Below, one piece after another: positions 35,452 to 45,256 of a stretch of DNA of 64,000 nucleotides. Every line of letters starts with the position of its first letter. Within the stretch, counting starts at the first letter, position 1. Position numbers and translations under genes: made by a program. The stretch is from Clostridium paraputrificum (lineage in GTDB: Bacteria; Bacillota; Clostridia; Clostridiales; Clostridiaceae): contig NZ_UAWH01000014.1 of assembly GCF_900447045.1 (NCBI RefSeq), positions 494,501-558,500 of the forward strand, written 5' to 3'. The notes beneath the pieces were generated by a model. That model searched no databases, was not told where the DNA came from, and saw nothing but the letters and a program-made list of their open reading frames with translations.

Positions 35452-35970
35452 TTATTTATTGTTTTCTACAGGGAATAGCTTCATTCCATCCCCTTCTAGT
35501 TTATAGTAGTTACTTACAATAGTAATGGATTCCCCTCCTATTACTGTATAGTTATAATATTTTAATTCAGGAGATTTAGTATCATATTCTTTCACTTTAA
35601 ATGCTTTAATGTCAAATTCAACATCTCTCATTTTATCTAGTAAGCCTTCATAATATTGAGTGTATCTAACTTTAGCAGGTTTATTATTTTTTACATTATC
35701 TAAGAAGTTTTTAAGAGGAGTACTATCTACATATTTTTCTTCTTTAGCGTCATAAACTAAATCATTATTTTTTATAGATTGTTCTTTGGTATATGGGGTA
35801 GCAATGTTAGATTCTATTAGGTTTTCTTCAGGTTGTTCTTGTAATCCACTGGTAACTTCTTCTTTTGGAGAAGGATTAGATTGAATAACTTCATTTTTTG
35901 AGGTATTACAGGATATTAACGCAATTGGTAAAGCTAACAAAAGACAAAAAGATATAAATTTATTCTTCAT
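35452..35970 (-). CDS. Lipoprotein of unknown function, 172 aa
   Basis: A lipoprotein signal with lipobox LISC (Cys21) is followed by a low-complexity linker rich in Glu, Ser and Pro. A folded domain from about 65 to 170 has many aromatic residues (KVRYTQYYEGLL). It may resemble DUF4362-type domains, but I could not confirm this. It sits between asrABC and hemC on the opposite strand, so it interrupts the siroheme island without an evident functional link. Confidence 0.65.
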   Translation of the reverse strand: MKNKFISFCLLLALPIALISCNTSKNEVIQSNPSPKEEVTSGLQEQPEENLIESNIATPYTKEQSIKNNDLVYDAKEEKYVDSTPLKNFLDNVKNNKPAKVRYTQYYEGLLDKMRDVEFDIKAFKVKEYDTKSPELKYYNYTVIGGESITIVSNYYKLEGDGMKLFPVENNK

Positions 35971-36112
35971 AAAGTTTTCTCACCCTTTTTATTTATTTTC
36001 TATAATTTAAGAGTAGCAGTTTACATAAGGATAGTGTTTACAAATAAATTACAAGAAATGTATTTAAAACTACATATAATTAAACGCCTTTTGAAAAGAT
36101 AAAAAATACCTA

Positions 36113-36140
36113 TTGGACTTGGTAAATGATAGAATATAAT
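36113..36140 (+). promoter_or_regulatory. Promoter of the hemC operon
   Basis: TTGGAC at 36113-36118 and TATAAT at 36135-36140 are 16 bp apart and 41 bp before the hemC ATG. Confidence 0.7.
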
Positions 36141-36180
36141 ATAGAAATATGAGGCAATATAAATTAATGAGGTGAAATAA

Positions 36181-37059
36181 ATGAGTTTAATTATAGCAAC
36201 AAGAAAAAGTAAGCTTGCTCAGGTTCAAACTGAGAGAGTTATGGAGTTATTAAAAGAACAACAAAATATAGATTCTGAAAAGTTATTAGTTGTTACAGAA
36301 GGTGATAAAAGATTAGATGTAACTTTAGATAAGATAGGTGGAAAAGGACTTTTTACAAAGGAAATAGAAATAGCATTAATAGAAGGAAAAGCAGATGGTG
36401 CAGTACATAGCATGAAAGATGTTCCTTTTCAATTAGCTGAAGAATTTGAACTTGTTGCAATGCCTGAAAGGGAAGATGTTAGAGATGCATTTATTTCACG
36501 AAAAGGTATTAATTTTAGTGAATTAAGGCAAGGTGCAAAGATAGGAACAAGTAGTAATAGAAGAGCTGCACTTTTAAAAGAGATAAGAAGTGACTTAGAG
36601 ATTGTACCTATTAGAGGTAATGTTCAAACTAGGCTTAAAAAGATGGAAGAACAAGAGTTAGATGGTATAATTTTAGCCTCTGCAGGATTAAAAAGATTAG
36701 GGATGGAGGAAATAATAACAGACTATTTTGACCCTAATATATTCATCCCAGCAATAGGTCAAGGTGCTCTTGGAATAGAGTGTTTAAAAAATAGTAAAAA
36801 TAAAGAGTATTTTAAGGCTTTAGATAATAAGATGGTACGTTTAGAAGTAGAAGCAGAAAGAAGCTTCATGAAAGCTCTAAATGGAGATTGTCATAGCCTT
36901 ATAGGAGCTTATTCAATTATAGAGGGAAGTAAAATATATATGATTGGAACTTATATGGTGAATGGAAAAATAATAAAGAAAGATATAGATGGTTCCATAG
37001 AAGAAAACATAGAGCTAGGAAAAAGATTAGCAGAAAAAGTATTAAGTTGTGGAAGGTAG
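36181..37059 (+). CDS. hemC: Hydroxymethylbilane synthase (porphobilinogen deaminase)
   Basis: The 292-aa protein starts with [17 protein letters not shown]. It has the loop [13 protein letters not shown] in the variant [36 protein letters not shown], and the cofactor Cys near residue 236 in [13 protein letters not shown]. It joins four porphobilinogens into hydroxymethylbilane. It is a little shorter than the usual 310 aa. It starts a closely packed operon with cobA/hemD, hemB, hemL and cbiK. Confidence 0.95.
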   Translation: MSLIIATRKSKLAQVQTERVMELLKEQQNIDSEKLLVVTEGDKRLDVTLDKIGGKGLFTKEIEIALIEGKADGAVHSMKDVPFQLAEEFELVAMPEREDVRDAFISRKGINFSELRQGAKIGTSSNRRAALLKEIRSDLEIVPIRGNVQTRLKKMEEQELDGIILASAGLKRLGMEEIITDYFDPNIFIPAIGQGALGIECLKNSKNKEYFKALDNKMVRLEVEAERSFMKALNGDCHSLIGAYSIIEGSKIYMIGTYMVNGKIIKKDIDGSIEENIELGKRLAEKVLSCGR

Positions 37060-37063
37060 TAAA

Positions 37064-38536
37064 ATGAGTAAGGCGTATATAATAGGAACAGGTCCTGGAG
37101 ATGAGGAATTATTAACTTTAAAGGCTATAAAGGCATTAGGAGAATGTACTGCAGTTCTTTATGACAGATTAGTATCCAATAATGTTTTAAATTATTTAAG
37201 TGAGGACTGTGAAGTTTATTATTGTGGTAAAGAACCTGGTGCTCATTATAAAACTCAAGACGAAATAAATGAAATGATAGTAAAGCTTGCTAATGAAGGT
37301 CATTTAGTAGGAAGAGTTAAAGGGGGAGACCCTTATGTATTTGGTAGAGGTGGCGAAGAGGTTCTAGCTTTAGAAAAAGAGGGAATAGACTTTGAGGTTA
37401 TTCCTGGAGTTACTTCACCTATAGCTGTATTAAACTATGCGGGTATTCCTATAACTCATAGAGGTATTGCACAAAGTTTTCATATAGTAACGGGAATGAC
37501 AGCTGTTGAAGAAAAAATAAACTTTGAAGCTTTAGCAAATGAAACTGGAACCCTTGTATTTATGATGGGCCTTAGTAATTTAGAAAAAATAGTAGAAAAT
37601 TTAACGAAGTATGGAAAGAATATTAATACCCCTGCAGCTGTAGTAATGAGGGGAACATCATCCAAGCAAAAAAAGGTTGTTGGAACTTTGGATAATATTG
37701 TAGATAAAGTTAAAGAAGCAGGACTACAATCACCTTGCATTATTGTAGTGGGAGATGTGGTTAATTTAAGCAATAAGCTATCTTGGTATGAAAAAAAGCC
37801 CCTATTTGGGTGGAATATTTGTGTAACACGCTCTAGAGAGCAAGCATCAAGCTTAAAGGATAAGCTAACTAAGTTAGGTGCAGAGGTTACAAGTATAAGT
37901 TCTATTAAGATTGAGAAAACCTTAGAAAACCTAGATGAATATGTAGAAAAGTTAGATAAATACCATCACATAATTTTTACTTCAGTAAATGGGGTTAATA
38001 TTTTCTTTGACTATTTAATAGAAAAAAATTACGATATAAGAAGGTTAAAAGCTAAATTTTCTGTAGTTGGAAAGGCTACTAAGAAAGCTTTAGCACAAAG
38101 AGGAATACAAGCTTATAAAATGGCTAGAGAATTTGTTGGTGAGGGGCTTTTTGAAGCTATTAAGGAAGATTTAAAACCTGGAGAAAAGGTGTTAATTCCA
38201 TGTTCATCAAAGAGTAGAACTTTCTTAAAGGATGAAATTGAAGCTTTAGCATTAGAAGTGGATAGAGTTCATACCTATAATACAGTTCCAGGGAAGGTTC
38301 AAAATAAAAGAAGTTTTGATGAAGTAGATATAGTATTATTTACTAGCCCAAGTACAGTGAATAATATGGTAGATATGGTTGGAATTGAAGAAGTTAAGAA
38401 AAAGAAATGTATTGCAATAGGTCCTATTACTTTCAAGGCTTTAAAGGAACGTGGAATAGATGGGCTTATGTGTAAGCAACATTCAGAGGATGGATTTTTA
38501 AGGGAAATTGTTGAGATTGTGAATAAGGAAGTGTAG
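37064..38536 (+). CDS. cobA/hemD: Fused uroporphyrinogen-III methyltransferase / uroporphyrinogen-III synthase
   Basis: The ATG at 37064 follows GGAAGG; an in-frame GTG at 37049 is less likely. Residues 1-240 form a CobA-type SAM-dependent methyltransferase: IGTGPGDEELLTLKA, GRVKGGDPYVFGRGGEE and VIPGVTSPIAV. Residues 250-490 are HemD: VTRSREQASSL, FTSVNGV and VLFTSPSTVNNM. The fusion closes hydroxymethylbilane to uroporphyrinogen III and methylates it to precorrin-2, which commits the pathway to siroheme or corrinoids. The fusion is common in clostridia. Confidence 0.95.
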   Translation: MSKAYIIGTGPGDEELLTLKAIKALGECTAVLYDRLVSNNVLNYLSEDCEVYYCGKEPGAHYKTQDEINEMIVKLANEGHLVGRVKGGDPYVFGRGGEEVLALEKEGIDFEVIPGVTSPIAVLNYAGIPITHRGIAQSFHIVTGMTAVEEKINFEALANETGTLVFMMGLSNLEKIVENLTKYGKNINTPAAVVMRGTSSKQKKVVGTLDNIVDKVKEAGLQSPCIIVVGDVVNLSNKLSWYEKKPLFGWNICVTRSREQASSLKDKLTKLGAEVTSISSIKIEKTLENLDEYVEKLDKYHHIIFTSVNGVNIFFDYLIEKNYDIRRLKAKFSVVGKATKKALAQRGIQAYKMAREFVGEGLFEAIKEDLKPGEKVLIPCSSKSRTFLKDEIEALALEVDRVHTYNTVPGKVQNKRSFDEVDIVLFTSPSTVNNMVDMVGIEEVKKKKCIAIGPITFKALKERGIDGLMCKQHSEDGFLREIVEIVNKEV

Positions 38537-38539
38537 TAA

Positions 38540-39505
38540 ATGATTAATAGAGGAAGAAGACTTAGAAGAGATGAAAATATTAGAGCATTAGTTAGGGAAA
38601 CAACTCTTTCACCAGATGATTTTATTTTACCTATTTTTGTTGTTGAAGGTGAAAATATAAAAAGGGAAATAAGCTCTTTACCAGGATGTTATCATTATTC
38701 ATTAGATAGACTTCATGAAATCATTGAAGAAGTAAGAGATGCTAAAGTAAGAGGAGTTATTCTTTTTGGTATACCTAAAACTAAAGATTGTTGTGGTTCA
38801 GAGGGCTTTGCTAAGGATGGAATAGTGCAAAAAGCTGTTAGAAAAATTAAGGAAATTGATTCTAATATATTTGTAATTACAGATGTTTGTATGTGCGAGT
38901 ATACAGATCATGGACATTGTGGTATCTTAGATGGGGAATATGTAGATAATGATAAAACATTAAAATATTTGTGTAAAATTGCAGTATCTCATGCAGAAGC
39001 AGGAGCAGATATGGTAGCACCATCTGACATGATGGATGGTAGAGTAGGTTATATAAGAGAAGCCTTAGATGATAATGGGTACAAAAACGTATCAATAATG
39101 AGTTATTCAGCTAAGTATTGTTCTGCATTCTATGGCCCATTTAGGGAAGCAGCGGATTCTGCACCTAAGTTTGGTGATAGAAAGACTTATCAAATGGACC
39201 CAGCTAATAGAAGAGAAGCTTTAAAAGAAGTAGAGATGGACCTTGAAGAGGGAGCAGATATAGTTATGGTAAAGCCAGCTCTTTCTTATTTAGATATAAT
39301 AAGAGAAGTTAAGGATAATACCATAGTTCCAGTTGCAGCTTATAGCGTAAGTGGTGAGTATGCAATGGTAAAGGCAGCAGCTAAAGCAGGGCTAATTGAT
39401 GAGGAAAGAATAGTTATGGAAATGCTTACTTCCATAAAGAGGGCTGGAGCTGATATAATAATAACCTATTATGCAATTTATGCAGCAAAGAAGATAAGAG
39501 GTTAA
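38540..39505 (+). CDS. hemB: Delta-aminolevulinic acid dehydratase (porphobilinogen synthase)
   Basis: The 321-aa protein has the zinc site [15 protein letters not shown], the first active Lys in [15 protein letters not shown] and the second in [11 protein letters not shown]. It condenses two aminolevulinates into porphobilinogen. The Cys-rich site shows the Zn-dependent type. It begins 3 bp after the cobA/hemD stop. Confidence 0.97.
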   Translation: MINRGRRLRRDENIRALVRETTLSPDDFILPIFVVEGENIKREISSLPGCYHYSLDRLHEIIEEVRDAKVRGVILFGIPKTKDCCGSEGFAKDGIVQKAVRKIKEIDSNIFVITDVCMCEYTDHGHCGILDGEYVDNDKTLKYLCKIAVSHAEAGADMVAPSDMMDGRVGYIREALDDNGYKNVSIMSYSAKYCSAFYGPFREAADSAPKFGDRKTYQMDPANRREALKEVEMDLEEGADIVMVKPALSYLDIIREVKDNTIVPVAAYSVSGEYAMVKAAAKAGLIDEERIVMEMLTSIKRAGADIIITYYAIYAAKKIRG

Positions 39506-39553
39506 TGCTAACCTTTTACTCTTCATTTTTGTTAGGAAAGGAAAGTAATTTAT

Positions 39554-40837
39554 ATGAGTAATGAAAGCATTTTTAATGAAAGTAAGAAATATATGCCTGG
39601 TGGAGTAAATAGTCCAGTTAGAGCTTATAGAAATATGGGGATGAATCCTCCTGTAATTAAGAAGGGAAAAGGTGTAATTATAACTGATGAGGATGGAAAG
39701 GAATATATAGATTTCGTTTTAGCTTGGGGACCTTTAATATTAGGCCACTGCAATGATGGAGTTATAAAAGCTATTAAAGAAACATCAGAAAATGCATTAG
39801 CCTTTGGAGCACCTACTAAGTTAGAACTAGAAATGGCTCAGTTCCTTTGTGAAACTATGCCTAATGTAGAGATGGTAAGAATGGTTAACTCAGGTACAGA
39901 AGCTACTATGAGCGCTATAAAGCTTGCAAGAGGATATACAAAAAGAGATAAAATAATTAAATTTGCTGGATGTTATCATGGACATTTTGATGGATTTTTA
40001 GTAGAAGCAGGCTCAGGGGTTTTAACTGAAGGAATCCCGGGATCTCTTGGAGTACCAGAAGAAAGTGTTAAGAACACATTAATTGGTGTTTATAATGATG
40101 AAAATCAAGTTAGAGAATTATTCAAAAATTATGGTAAAGAAATAGCAGCAGTAATTATAGAGCCTGTAGCAGGTAATATGGGTGTTGTTAAGGCGCAAGA
40201 AAAGTTTATTAAAAAGCTAAGGATGTATTGTGATAGATTTGGAGCCTTACTTATATTTGATGAAGTTATGTCAGGATTTAGAGTATCATTTACAGGAGCT
40301 CAAAGTCTTTTTGATGTAAAACCAGACTTAGTAACATATGCAAAAATAATGGGAGGAGGACTTCCATGTGGTGCATATGGTGGTAGAAAAGAGATTATGG
40401 AACATCTTTCACCATTAGGTGGAGTATATCAAGCTGGAACAATGTCAGGAAATCCAATAGTAATGGCAGCAGGGCTTGCAACATTAAGACAACTATACGA
40501 TCATCCAGAATACTATAATCACATTGAAAATGTAGGAAAGAAGCTTGAGGATGGTATTAATAAGATTAAAGAAAAGTATAGTTTCCCAGTTACTATAAAT
40601 AGAGCAGGTGGAATGTTTACTATATTCTTCAAAGATGGGGAAGTAACATCTTATGACCAAGTTAAGGAATGTGATGAAGAAAGATTTAAGAGATACTTTA
40701 CTCATATGATAAACAGTGGCTTTAATATAGCACCATCACAATATGAGGCATCATTCCTATCAACAACACATAATATTACACATGTTTTTAAATTCTTAAA
40801 AGCATTTGAAGAATTTATTAAAAAGGAAGTAGAGTAA
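39554..40837 (+). CDS. hemL: Glutamate-1-semialdehyde 2,1-aminomutase
   Basis: The 427-aa PLP enzyme has [16 protein letters not shown] at the start, [17 protein letters not shown], the [10 protein letters not shown] loop, [11 protein letters not shown] and the PLP-binding Lys in [16 protein letters not shown]. It turns glutamate-1-semialdehyde into 5-aminolevulinate. The gene is 48 bp after hemB and 1 bp before cbiK. Confidence 0.97.
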   Translation: MSNESIFNESKKYMPGGVNSPVRAYRNMGMNPPVIKKGKGVIITDEDGKEYIDFVLAWGPLILGHCNDGVIKAIKETSENALAFGAPTKLELEMAQFLCETMPNVEMVRMVNSGTEATMSAIKLARGYTKRDKIIKFAGCYHGHFDGFLVEAGSGVLTEGIPGSLGVPEESVKNTLIGVYNDENQVRELFKNYGKEIAAVIIEPVAGNMGVVKAQEKFIKKLRMYCDRFGALLIFDEVMSGFRVSFTGAQSLFDVKPDLVTYAKIMGGGLPCGAYGGRKEIMEHLSPLGGVYQAGTMSGNPIVMAAGLATLRQLYDHPEYYNHIENVGKKLEDGINKIKEKYSFPVTINRAGGMFTIFFKDGEVTSYDQVKECDEERFKRYFTHMINSGFNIAPSQYEASFLSTTHNITHVFKFLKAFEEFIKKEVE

Positions 40838-40838
40838 A

Positions 40839-41624
40839 ATGAAAAAGGTCATATTATTAACCTCTTTTGGAACATCTGAAAGAAAAGGGATAGAAAATAG
40901 TATTGACCCAATAGAAAGAGATATAAATAAAGCTTTTCCAGATTATAGAGTAATTAAAGTCTTTACTTCTAGACATATAAGAGAAAAGTTACTTTTAAAG
41001 CATGATATACAAGTTCATAGTTTAGAGGGAGCTTTAAAAAGAATATATAAAGAGGGTGTGGAGGAAGTAATAATACTTCCTCTTCATCTTATTAGAGGTA
41101 AGGAACAAGATAATATTGAAGAGATTGCTGAGAGCTATAAAGATAAATTTAAATCTATGACCATAGCAGAGCCATTGCTATCCTTAGAGGAGCATGGTGG
41201 TCTTAGTAAAATGGATGATATTATTGAAAAAGTTATATCTATAAAGCCGAAGGATGAACCTATACTTTTTATTGGGCATGGTATTAAAAATACTTGTGAC
41301 GTACCATTTATATTAGTTAGAAAGGAACTTAAAAAGAGAAATATAAAAGGAATATACTTTGCAACTTTAGCAGGAAATCCAACTTTTGATGAAATAGTAG
41401 AAGAGCTTAAAAAAGACAATGTAAACTCCTTAACAGTAACCTCTTTTTTAATAGTGTCAGGGTACCATGCTAAGGTGGATATATTTGGAGAGAATAAAGA
41501 GTCTTGGTGTTCGAAATTAGAATTAAATGGATTTAAAGTAAATAAGCAGGATACCTCTTTAGGAGAAAGATATGAATTTAGAGAAATATACCTAAAAAGC
41601 CTAATTAAGATACTTGATAAATAG
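40839..41624 (+). CDS. cbiK: Sirohydrochlorin chelatase (CbiK type)
   Basis: The 261-aa protein has LTSFGTSERKGIENSIDPIE at the start, FTSRHIREKL, LPLHLIRGKEQDN and GHGIKNTCD, which are typical for CbiK. The His residues in these motifs bind the metal. CbiK inserts cobalt for corrinoids, but with no cobalamin genes here and with asrABC adjacent, ferrochelation to siroheme is more likely. It is the last of the tightly packed hem genes. Confidence 0.92.
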   Translation: MKKVILLTSFGTSERKGIENSIDPIERDINKAFPDYRVIKVFTSRHIREKLLLKHDIQVHSLEGALKRIYKEGVEEVIILPLHLIRGKEQDNIEEIAESYKDKFKSMTIAEPLLSLEEHGGLSKMDDIIEKVISIKPKDEPILFIGHGIKNTCDVPFILVRKELKKRNIKGIYFATLAGNPTFDEIVEELKKDNVNSLTVTSFLIVSGYHAKVDIFGENKESWCSKLELNGFKVNKQDTSLGERYEFREIYLKSLIKILDK

Positions 41625-41688
41625 CTTGTCTTATTATAAAATTTTTAAGGATATTTTAAGGGAATTATTTTTACTAAGGAGTGTACGT

Positions 41689-42459
41689 ATGTATATCAAT
41701 GAACTAAAGACAATATCGCATTCTGCGAGAAAGAAAATGGATATGTTAGAAGATAGCTTTGCAAAATATGGTTTATCTTCAATGCTTGGTGGATTATATG
41801 TTTGTTTTGGTACAATGTTGGCCTATGTTATAGGTGGACTTTTAGGTACTGCAGATTCACCATGGACAAAAATAGTAATGGGATTATCATTTGGTATTGC
41901 ATTATGTTTAATAGTTTTTGCTGGAGCTGATTTATTTACAAGTAATACAATGACAATGGTAATTGGTGCAAACCAAAAAGAAACTAAGTGGATTGATGTA
42001 GCTAAGATATGTGGATTTAGCTGGCTTGGAAATTTCTTAGGTTCAATTATTGCAGCAGTTTTATTTGTAGAAGGTGGATTAATAAATGAATCTACTGCTT
42101 ACTATATGGTTAAAACTGTTGAGAGCAAGATATCTCTTACTGCACCTGAGATGATTATCAGAGGAATATTCTGTAACATTCTTGTTTGCTTAGCTTCTTG
42201 GATGTTTTATAAGATGAAGAGTGAATCAGGAAAGATAATGATGATTCTTTGGTGTGTATTTGCATTTATGACAGCTGGATATGAACACAGTATTGCTAAT
42301 ATGGGATTGTTTGCAATAGTTAAATTAATTCCAGCAGGAAGTGGACTAGCTTTAAGTGCTATGGCTAAGAATCTTATATTTGTTACCATTGGTAACTTTA
42401 TAGGTGGAGCTGGAGTAATAGCTGGATCATATATTTTCTTAACAGGAAAGAAGAAATAA
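41689..42459 (+). CDS. Formate/nitrite transporter family channel, hydrosulfide channel candidate
   Basis: I choose the ATG at 41689, 5 nt after AAGGAGTG, because the upstream in-frame start (41614) adds an unrelated tail and lies inside cbiK. The 256-aa protein has six membrane segments and FNT family features (LLGTADSPWTKI, GADLFTSNTMTM, FSWLGNFLGS, GYEHSIANM). In Clostridioides difficile an FNT protein linked to the asr operon was described as a hydrosulfide channel. The place of this gene, right after siroheme genes and 6 kb from asrABC, suggests the same job: sulfide release. Formate or nitrite transport remains possible. Confidence 0.87.
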   Translation: MYINELKTISHSARKKMDMLEDSFAKYGLSSMLGGLYVCFGTMLAYVIGGLLGTADSPWTKIVMGLSFGIALCLIVFAGADLFTSNTMTMVIGANQKETKWIDVAKICGFSWLGNFLGSIIAAVLFVEGGLINESTAYYMVKTVESKISLTAPEMIIRGIFCNILVCLASWMFYKMKSESGKIMMILWCVFAFMTAGYEHSIANMGLFAIVKLIPAGSGLALSAMAKNLIFVTIGNFIGGAGVIAGSYIFLTGKKK

Positions 42460-42464
42460 TTTTT

Positions 42465-42503
42465 AGAGAGAAGAGGAACTGAGTGAAGTTCTTCTTTTTT
42501 TAT
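42465..42503 (+). terminator. Terminator of the hem operon
   Basis: AAGAGGAACT pairs with AGTTCTTCTT around a 6-nt loop and is followed by seven T. Confidence 0.85.
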
Positions 42504-42771
42504 TTCCTTAACTTTAATATCAACCCAACTTTTATATTAAAAATAAAAATAATATTATTAATATAAATAATAAATTTTAGAGAAATTCTTTTAAAATAAA
42601 AATTCTTATAAATATAACAATATATAAATATAAAAACATAACAATATATAAATATATTAGAGGTGTAAGGGGGAAGAAGTCTTTATTCCTTACAGCCTTT
42701 GGTTGATGATATAAAAAAACAACTTTATAATGAAGGTGTTGGAGAATTTTGTGAAGAGGGTTGATTGGTAA
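42504..42771 (+). repeat. AT-rich gene-free stretch with two 19-bp direct repeats
   Basis: No gene is seen here. ATAACAATATATAAATATA occurs twice (42614-42632 and 42638-42656). A weak hairpin follows (GGTGTAAGG with CCTTACAGCC, 42662-42697). This may be the promoter and control region of the nitroreductase gene. Confidence 0.5.
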
Positions 42772-43314
42772 ATGAATTTTTTTGATTTAGTTAGTAAAAG
42801 ACAAAGCGATAGAGGATATTTAGATAAAAAGGTTGATAGGGAATTAATAGAAAAAATAATTGAAGGGGCAAGGCTTGCTCCATCTGCATGTAATGCTCAA
42901 CCTTGGAAATTCATAGTTGTTGATGATGAGAATAAAAAACAAAGTCTAGTTAAGGGATTGTATGATCCATTAGTAGGACTAAATAAATTTGCCATTGAAG
43001 CACCTGTTTTTATTGTGGTGGTAGGAGAGAAGAGAAATTTAGTATCGGGAATTGGACAAAAGATTAAGGGGATGGATTATACCTCTTTAGATATAGGTAT
43101 AGCTTGTGAACATATTTGTTTAGGAGCTGCTGAGCTTGGTCTTGGAACTTGTATGATGGGATGGTTTAAGGAAAAGTTAATAAAGGAACTTTTAAGTATT
43201 CCTAAAAACAGAGAAATTAAGTTAGTTATATCCTTAGGATATCCATCAAGTGATGTTACAAGAAGGAAAGTTAGAAAAAATGTAAAGGATATAATTAATT
43301 ATAATGAATATTGA
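42772..43314 (+). CDS. Nitroreductase family protein
   Basis: The 180-aa FMN-dependent protein starts with the SKRQSDRGY variant of the family's SRRSxR motif. It has RLAPSACNAQPWKFIVV for FMN binding, DIGIACEHICLGAAELGLGTCMMGWF in the middle and VISLGYPS near the end. It would reduce quinones, flavins or nitro compounds using NAD(P)H. It is a small, one-domain type. The gene stands alone with a GAGGG ribosome binding site. Confidence 0.9.
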   Translation: MNFFDLVSKRQSDRGYLDKKVDRELIEKIIEGARLAPSACNAQPWKFIVVDDENKKQSLVKGLYDPLVGLNKFAIEAPVFIVVVGEKRNLVSGIGQKIKGMDYTSLDIGIACEHICLGAAELGLGTCMMGWFKEKLIKELLSIPKNREIKLVISLGYPSSDVTRRKVRKNVKDIINYNEY

Positions 43315-43384
43315 TTTATAACTTGTTGACAGATAAATAAATATGATATGATTATATTTATACAAAAGTATGGGAGGGTTTATA

Positions 43385-43933
43385 ATGGACGAAACAACAT
43401 CGTTAATGGGATTAATGGCAGTAGTAAATATGTTATTTGGAGTTGTAAATTATGTTTTATCATCCTTAGCAATTTATAAGATAGCAAAGGTAGAAAAAGT
43501 AAAATGTCCATGGCTTGCTTGGATACCTTTTGCAAATTCATATATGGTAATTAAAGTGGCTGGCGGTAATATGATAATGATAGTACTAGCTATCGTAAGT
43601 TTTATTACAGGTGCGGTATCAACTGCTATAGTGGATAATATAGCATTTACTATAATTGGTGCAATTGTTTCTGTAGCTTGGTCTATTTATGCAATTACAC
43701 TATATAATAAACTTTGTGACAGATATAATGTGAACGTAGTGCTTTTTATAGCTTCGTTTTTAGCTCCAGTAGCATTATATATTAGAGTTCTTTCAACATT
43801 CTACATTCCATTATTATTAATAGGATTCTATGCACATTATAAGTTATATAAGAATGCAGCAAAGGGACCTTCTACAAAGGTAAAGGTTCAAAGTAGAATG
43901 GTATTATCTAACAAAAAGAAAAAGAAAAAATAG
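43385..43933 (+). CDS. Polytopic membrane protein, 182 aa
   Basis: The ATG at 43385 follows GGGAGG; the in-frame ATG at 43370 would place the ribosome binding site inside the gene. The protein has four or five membrane segments and a very basic end (KKKKKK). The segment CPWLAWIPFANSYMVIKVAGG is a recurring stretch in clostridial membrane proteins of unknown role. A promoter with TTGACA lies at 43326. A strong terminator follows. Confidence 0.6.
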   Translation: MDETTSLMGLMAVVNMLFGVVNYVLSSLAIYKIAKVEKVKCPWLAWIPFANSYMVIKVAGGNMIMIVLAIVSFITGAVSTAIVDNIAFTIIGAIVSVAWSIYAITLYNKLCDRYNVNVVLFIASFLAPVALYIRVLSTFYIPLLLIGFYAHYKLYKNAAKGPSTKVKVQSRMVLSNKKKKKK

Positions 43934-43943
43934 TTATTTATAT

Positions 43944-43990
43944 GGACTGTTACAAAAGGTTAACTCCTTTGTAACAGTCTTTTAATTTTT
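43944..43990 (+). terminator. Terminator after membrane protein gene
   Basis: GACTGTTACAAAAGG pairs with CCTTTGTAACAGTC around a short loop and is followed by a T-rich tail. Confidence 0.85.
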
Positions 43991-44019
43991 GTGAAGTAAT
44001 AATAAATATTACTTATCTA

Positions 44020-44049
44020 TTGAACATATACTTGAAATAATGATATAAT
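44020..44049 (+). promoter_or_regulatory. Promoter of the PotD-like gene
   Basis: TTGAAC at 44020-44025 and TATAAT at 44044-44049 are 18 bp apart. Confidence 0.7.
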
Positions 44050-44096
44050 GCCAAAAGAATATTGAAAGTTTAAATAATGATGAAAGGAAGTACAAA

Positions 44097-45152
44097 ATGA
44101 AAAGATTGTTTAAATTATTAAGTTTATCAATTTGTATGGTTATAATGGGTACCTTCTTTATAGGATGTAATAAAGATTCTTCAAAGGAAATTAATTTTCT
44201 TAACTATGGAGAAAATATAGATGAAGAAACTATAAAAGAATTCCAAGATAAGTTCGGTATCAAGGTCAACATAACTACTTTTGATGATATGGAAACAATG
44301 TATCAAAAAATTAAAGATGGAGGAGTAAAATACGATGTTATTTTAGTATCTGACGCTTTAATGCCAAGAATGATTAAAGAAAATCTTGTTCAAGAGTTAA
44401 ATAAGGATAATATTCCTAATATTTCTCAAATGGATGAGGCATATTTAAATCTTGATATTGATCAAGGTAACAAGTACTCAGTTCCTTATATGTTTGGAAC
44501 AGTAGGGTTAATTTATAATAAGGATGTAGTAACAGAACCTGTTGACAGTTGGGATATACTTTGGAATGAAAAGTACAAAGGAAAAATCTTTATGTTTGAT
44601 ACATATAGAGATACAATGGGAGCTGCTTTAAAGAAGTTAAATTACTCTTTAAATACAACCAATCCAAAAGAAATTGAAGAGGCAAAACAATTATTACTAG
44701 ATCAAAGAAAGTTAGTTAGCCCATTATATGGGGTTGATAATGGAACAACAATGATTCCAGCAGGTGAATCTGATATAAATATGATTTGGTCTGGAGAAGG
44801 ATTAAATTTACAAGATGAGTATCCAAACTTAGTATATGTTGTGCCTAAGGAAGGAGCAAATTTCTGGATTGATAGCTTATGCATACCTCATAATGCATCA
44901 AATGTTGAAGGGGCTGAAAAGTTCATAAACTTTGTAAGTGATAAGGAAAGTGCTTTAAGAATTGCTGATGAAATTGGATATACAACACCAAATAGAGAAG
45001 CAAGACTAGAACAACCAGAAGAGGTTAGAAATAACCCTAATGCATATATGCCTAAAGAAATAATGGATAGATGCGAAATATATACAGACTTCCCAAGCGA
45101 TGTTAAGAAAATATATGATGATGCTTGGACAGAAATAAAATCTGTTAATTAA
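44097..45152 (+). CDS. Spermidine/putrescine-type ABC transporter binding lipoprotein (PotD-like)
   Basis: The 351-aa protein has a lipoprotein signal with lipobox FIGC (Cys24), then INFLNYGENIDEETIKEFQ and YDVILVSDALMPRMI, the usual start of PotD-like receptors. SVPYMFGTVGLIYNKDVV and FWIDSLCIPHNASN follow. The binding-site aromatic and acidic residues look preserved. No potABC genes are near, so the partner transporter must be elsewhere or lost. The gene has its own promoter and terminator. Confidence 0.9.
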   Translation: MKRLFKLLSLSICMVIMGTFFIGCNKDSSKEINFLNYGENIDEETIKEFQDKFGIKVNITTFDDMETMYQKIKDGGVKYDVILVSDALMPRMIKENLVQELNKDNIPNISQMDEAYLNLDIDQGNKYSVPYMFGTVGLIYNKDVVTEPVDSWDILWNEKYKGKIFMFDTYRDTMGAALKKLNYSLNTTNPKEIEEAKQLLLDQRKLVSPLYGVDNGTTMIPAGESDINMIWSGEGLNLQDEYPNLVYVVPKEGANFWIDSLCIPHNASNVEGAEKFINFVSDKESALRIADEIGYTTPNREARLEQPEEVRNNPNAYMPKEIMDRCEIYTDFPSDVKKIYDDAWTEIKSVN

Positions 45153-45159
45153 TGATTTA

Positions 45160-45200
45160 TAAGGGGAAAGCTAATTATAGCTTTTCCTTACTTTTTTATT
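45160..45200 (+). terminator. Terminator after PotD-like gene
   Basis: AAGGGGAAAGCTA pairs with TAGCTTTTCCTT around a small loop and is followed by a T-run. Confidence 0.85.
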
Positions 45201-45256
45201 AACATTGTAGTTAAATGTAATCTTTTATTATATAATATACAAAAAGGAGTGATATT

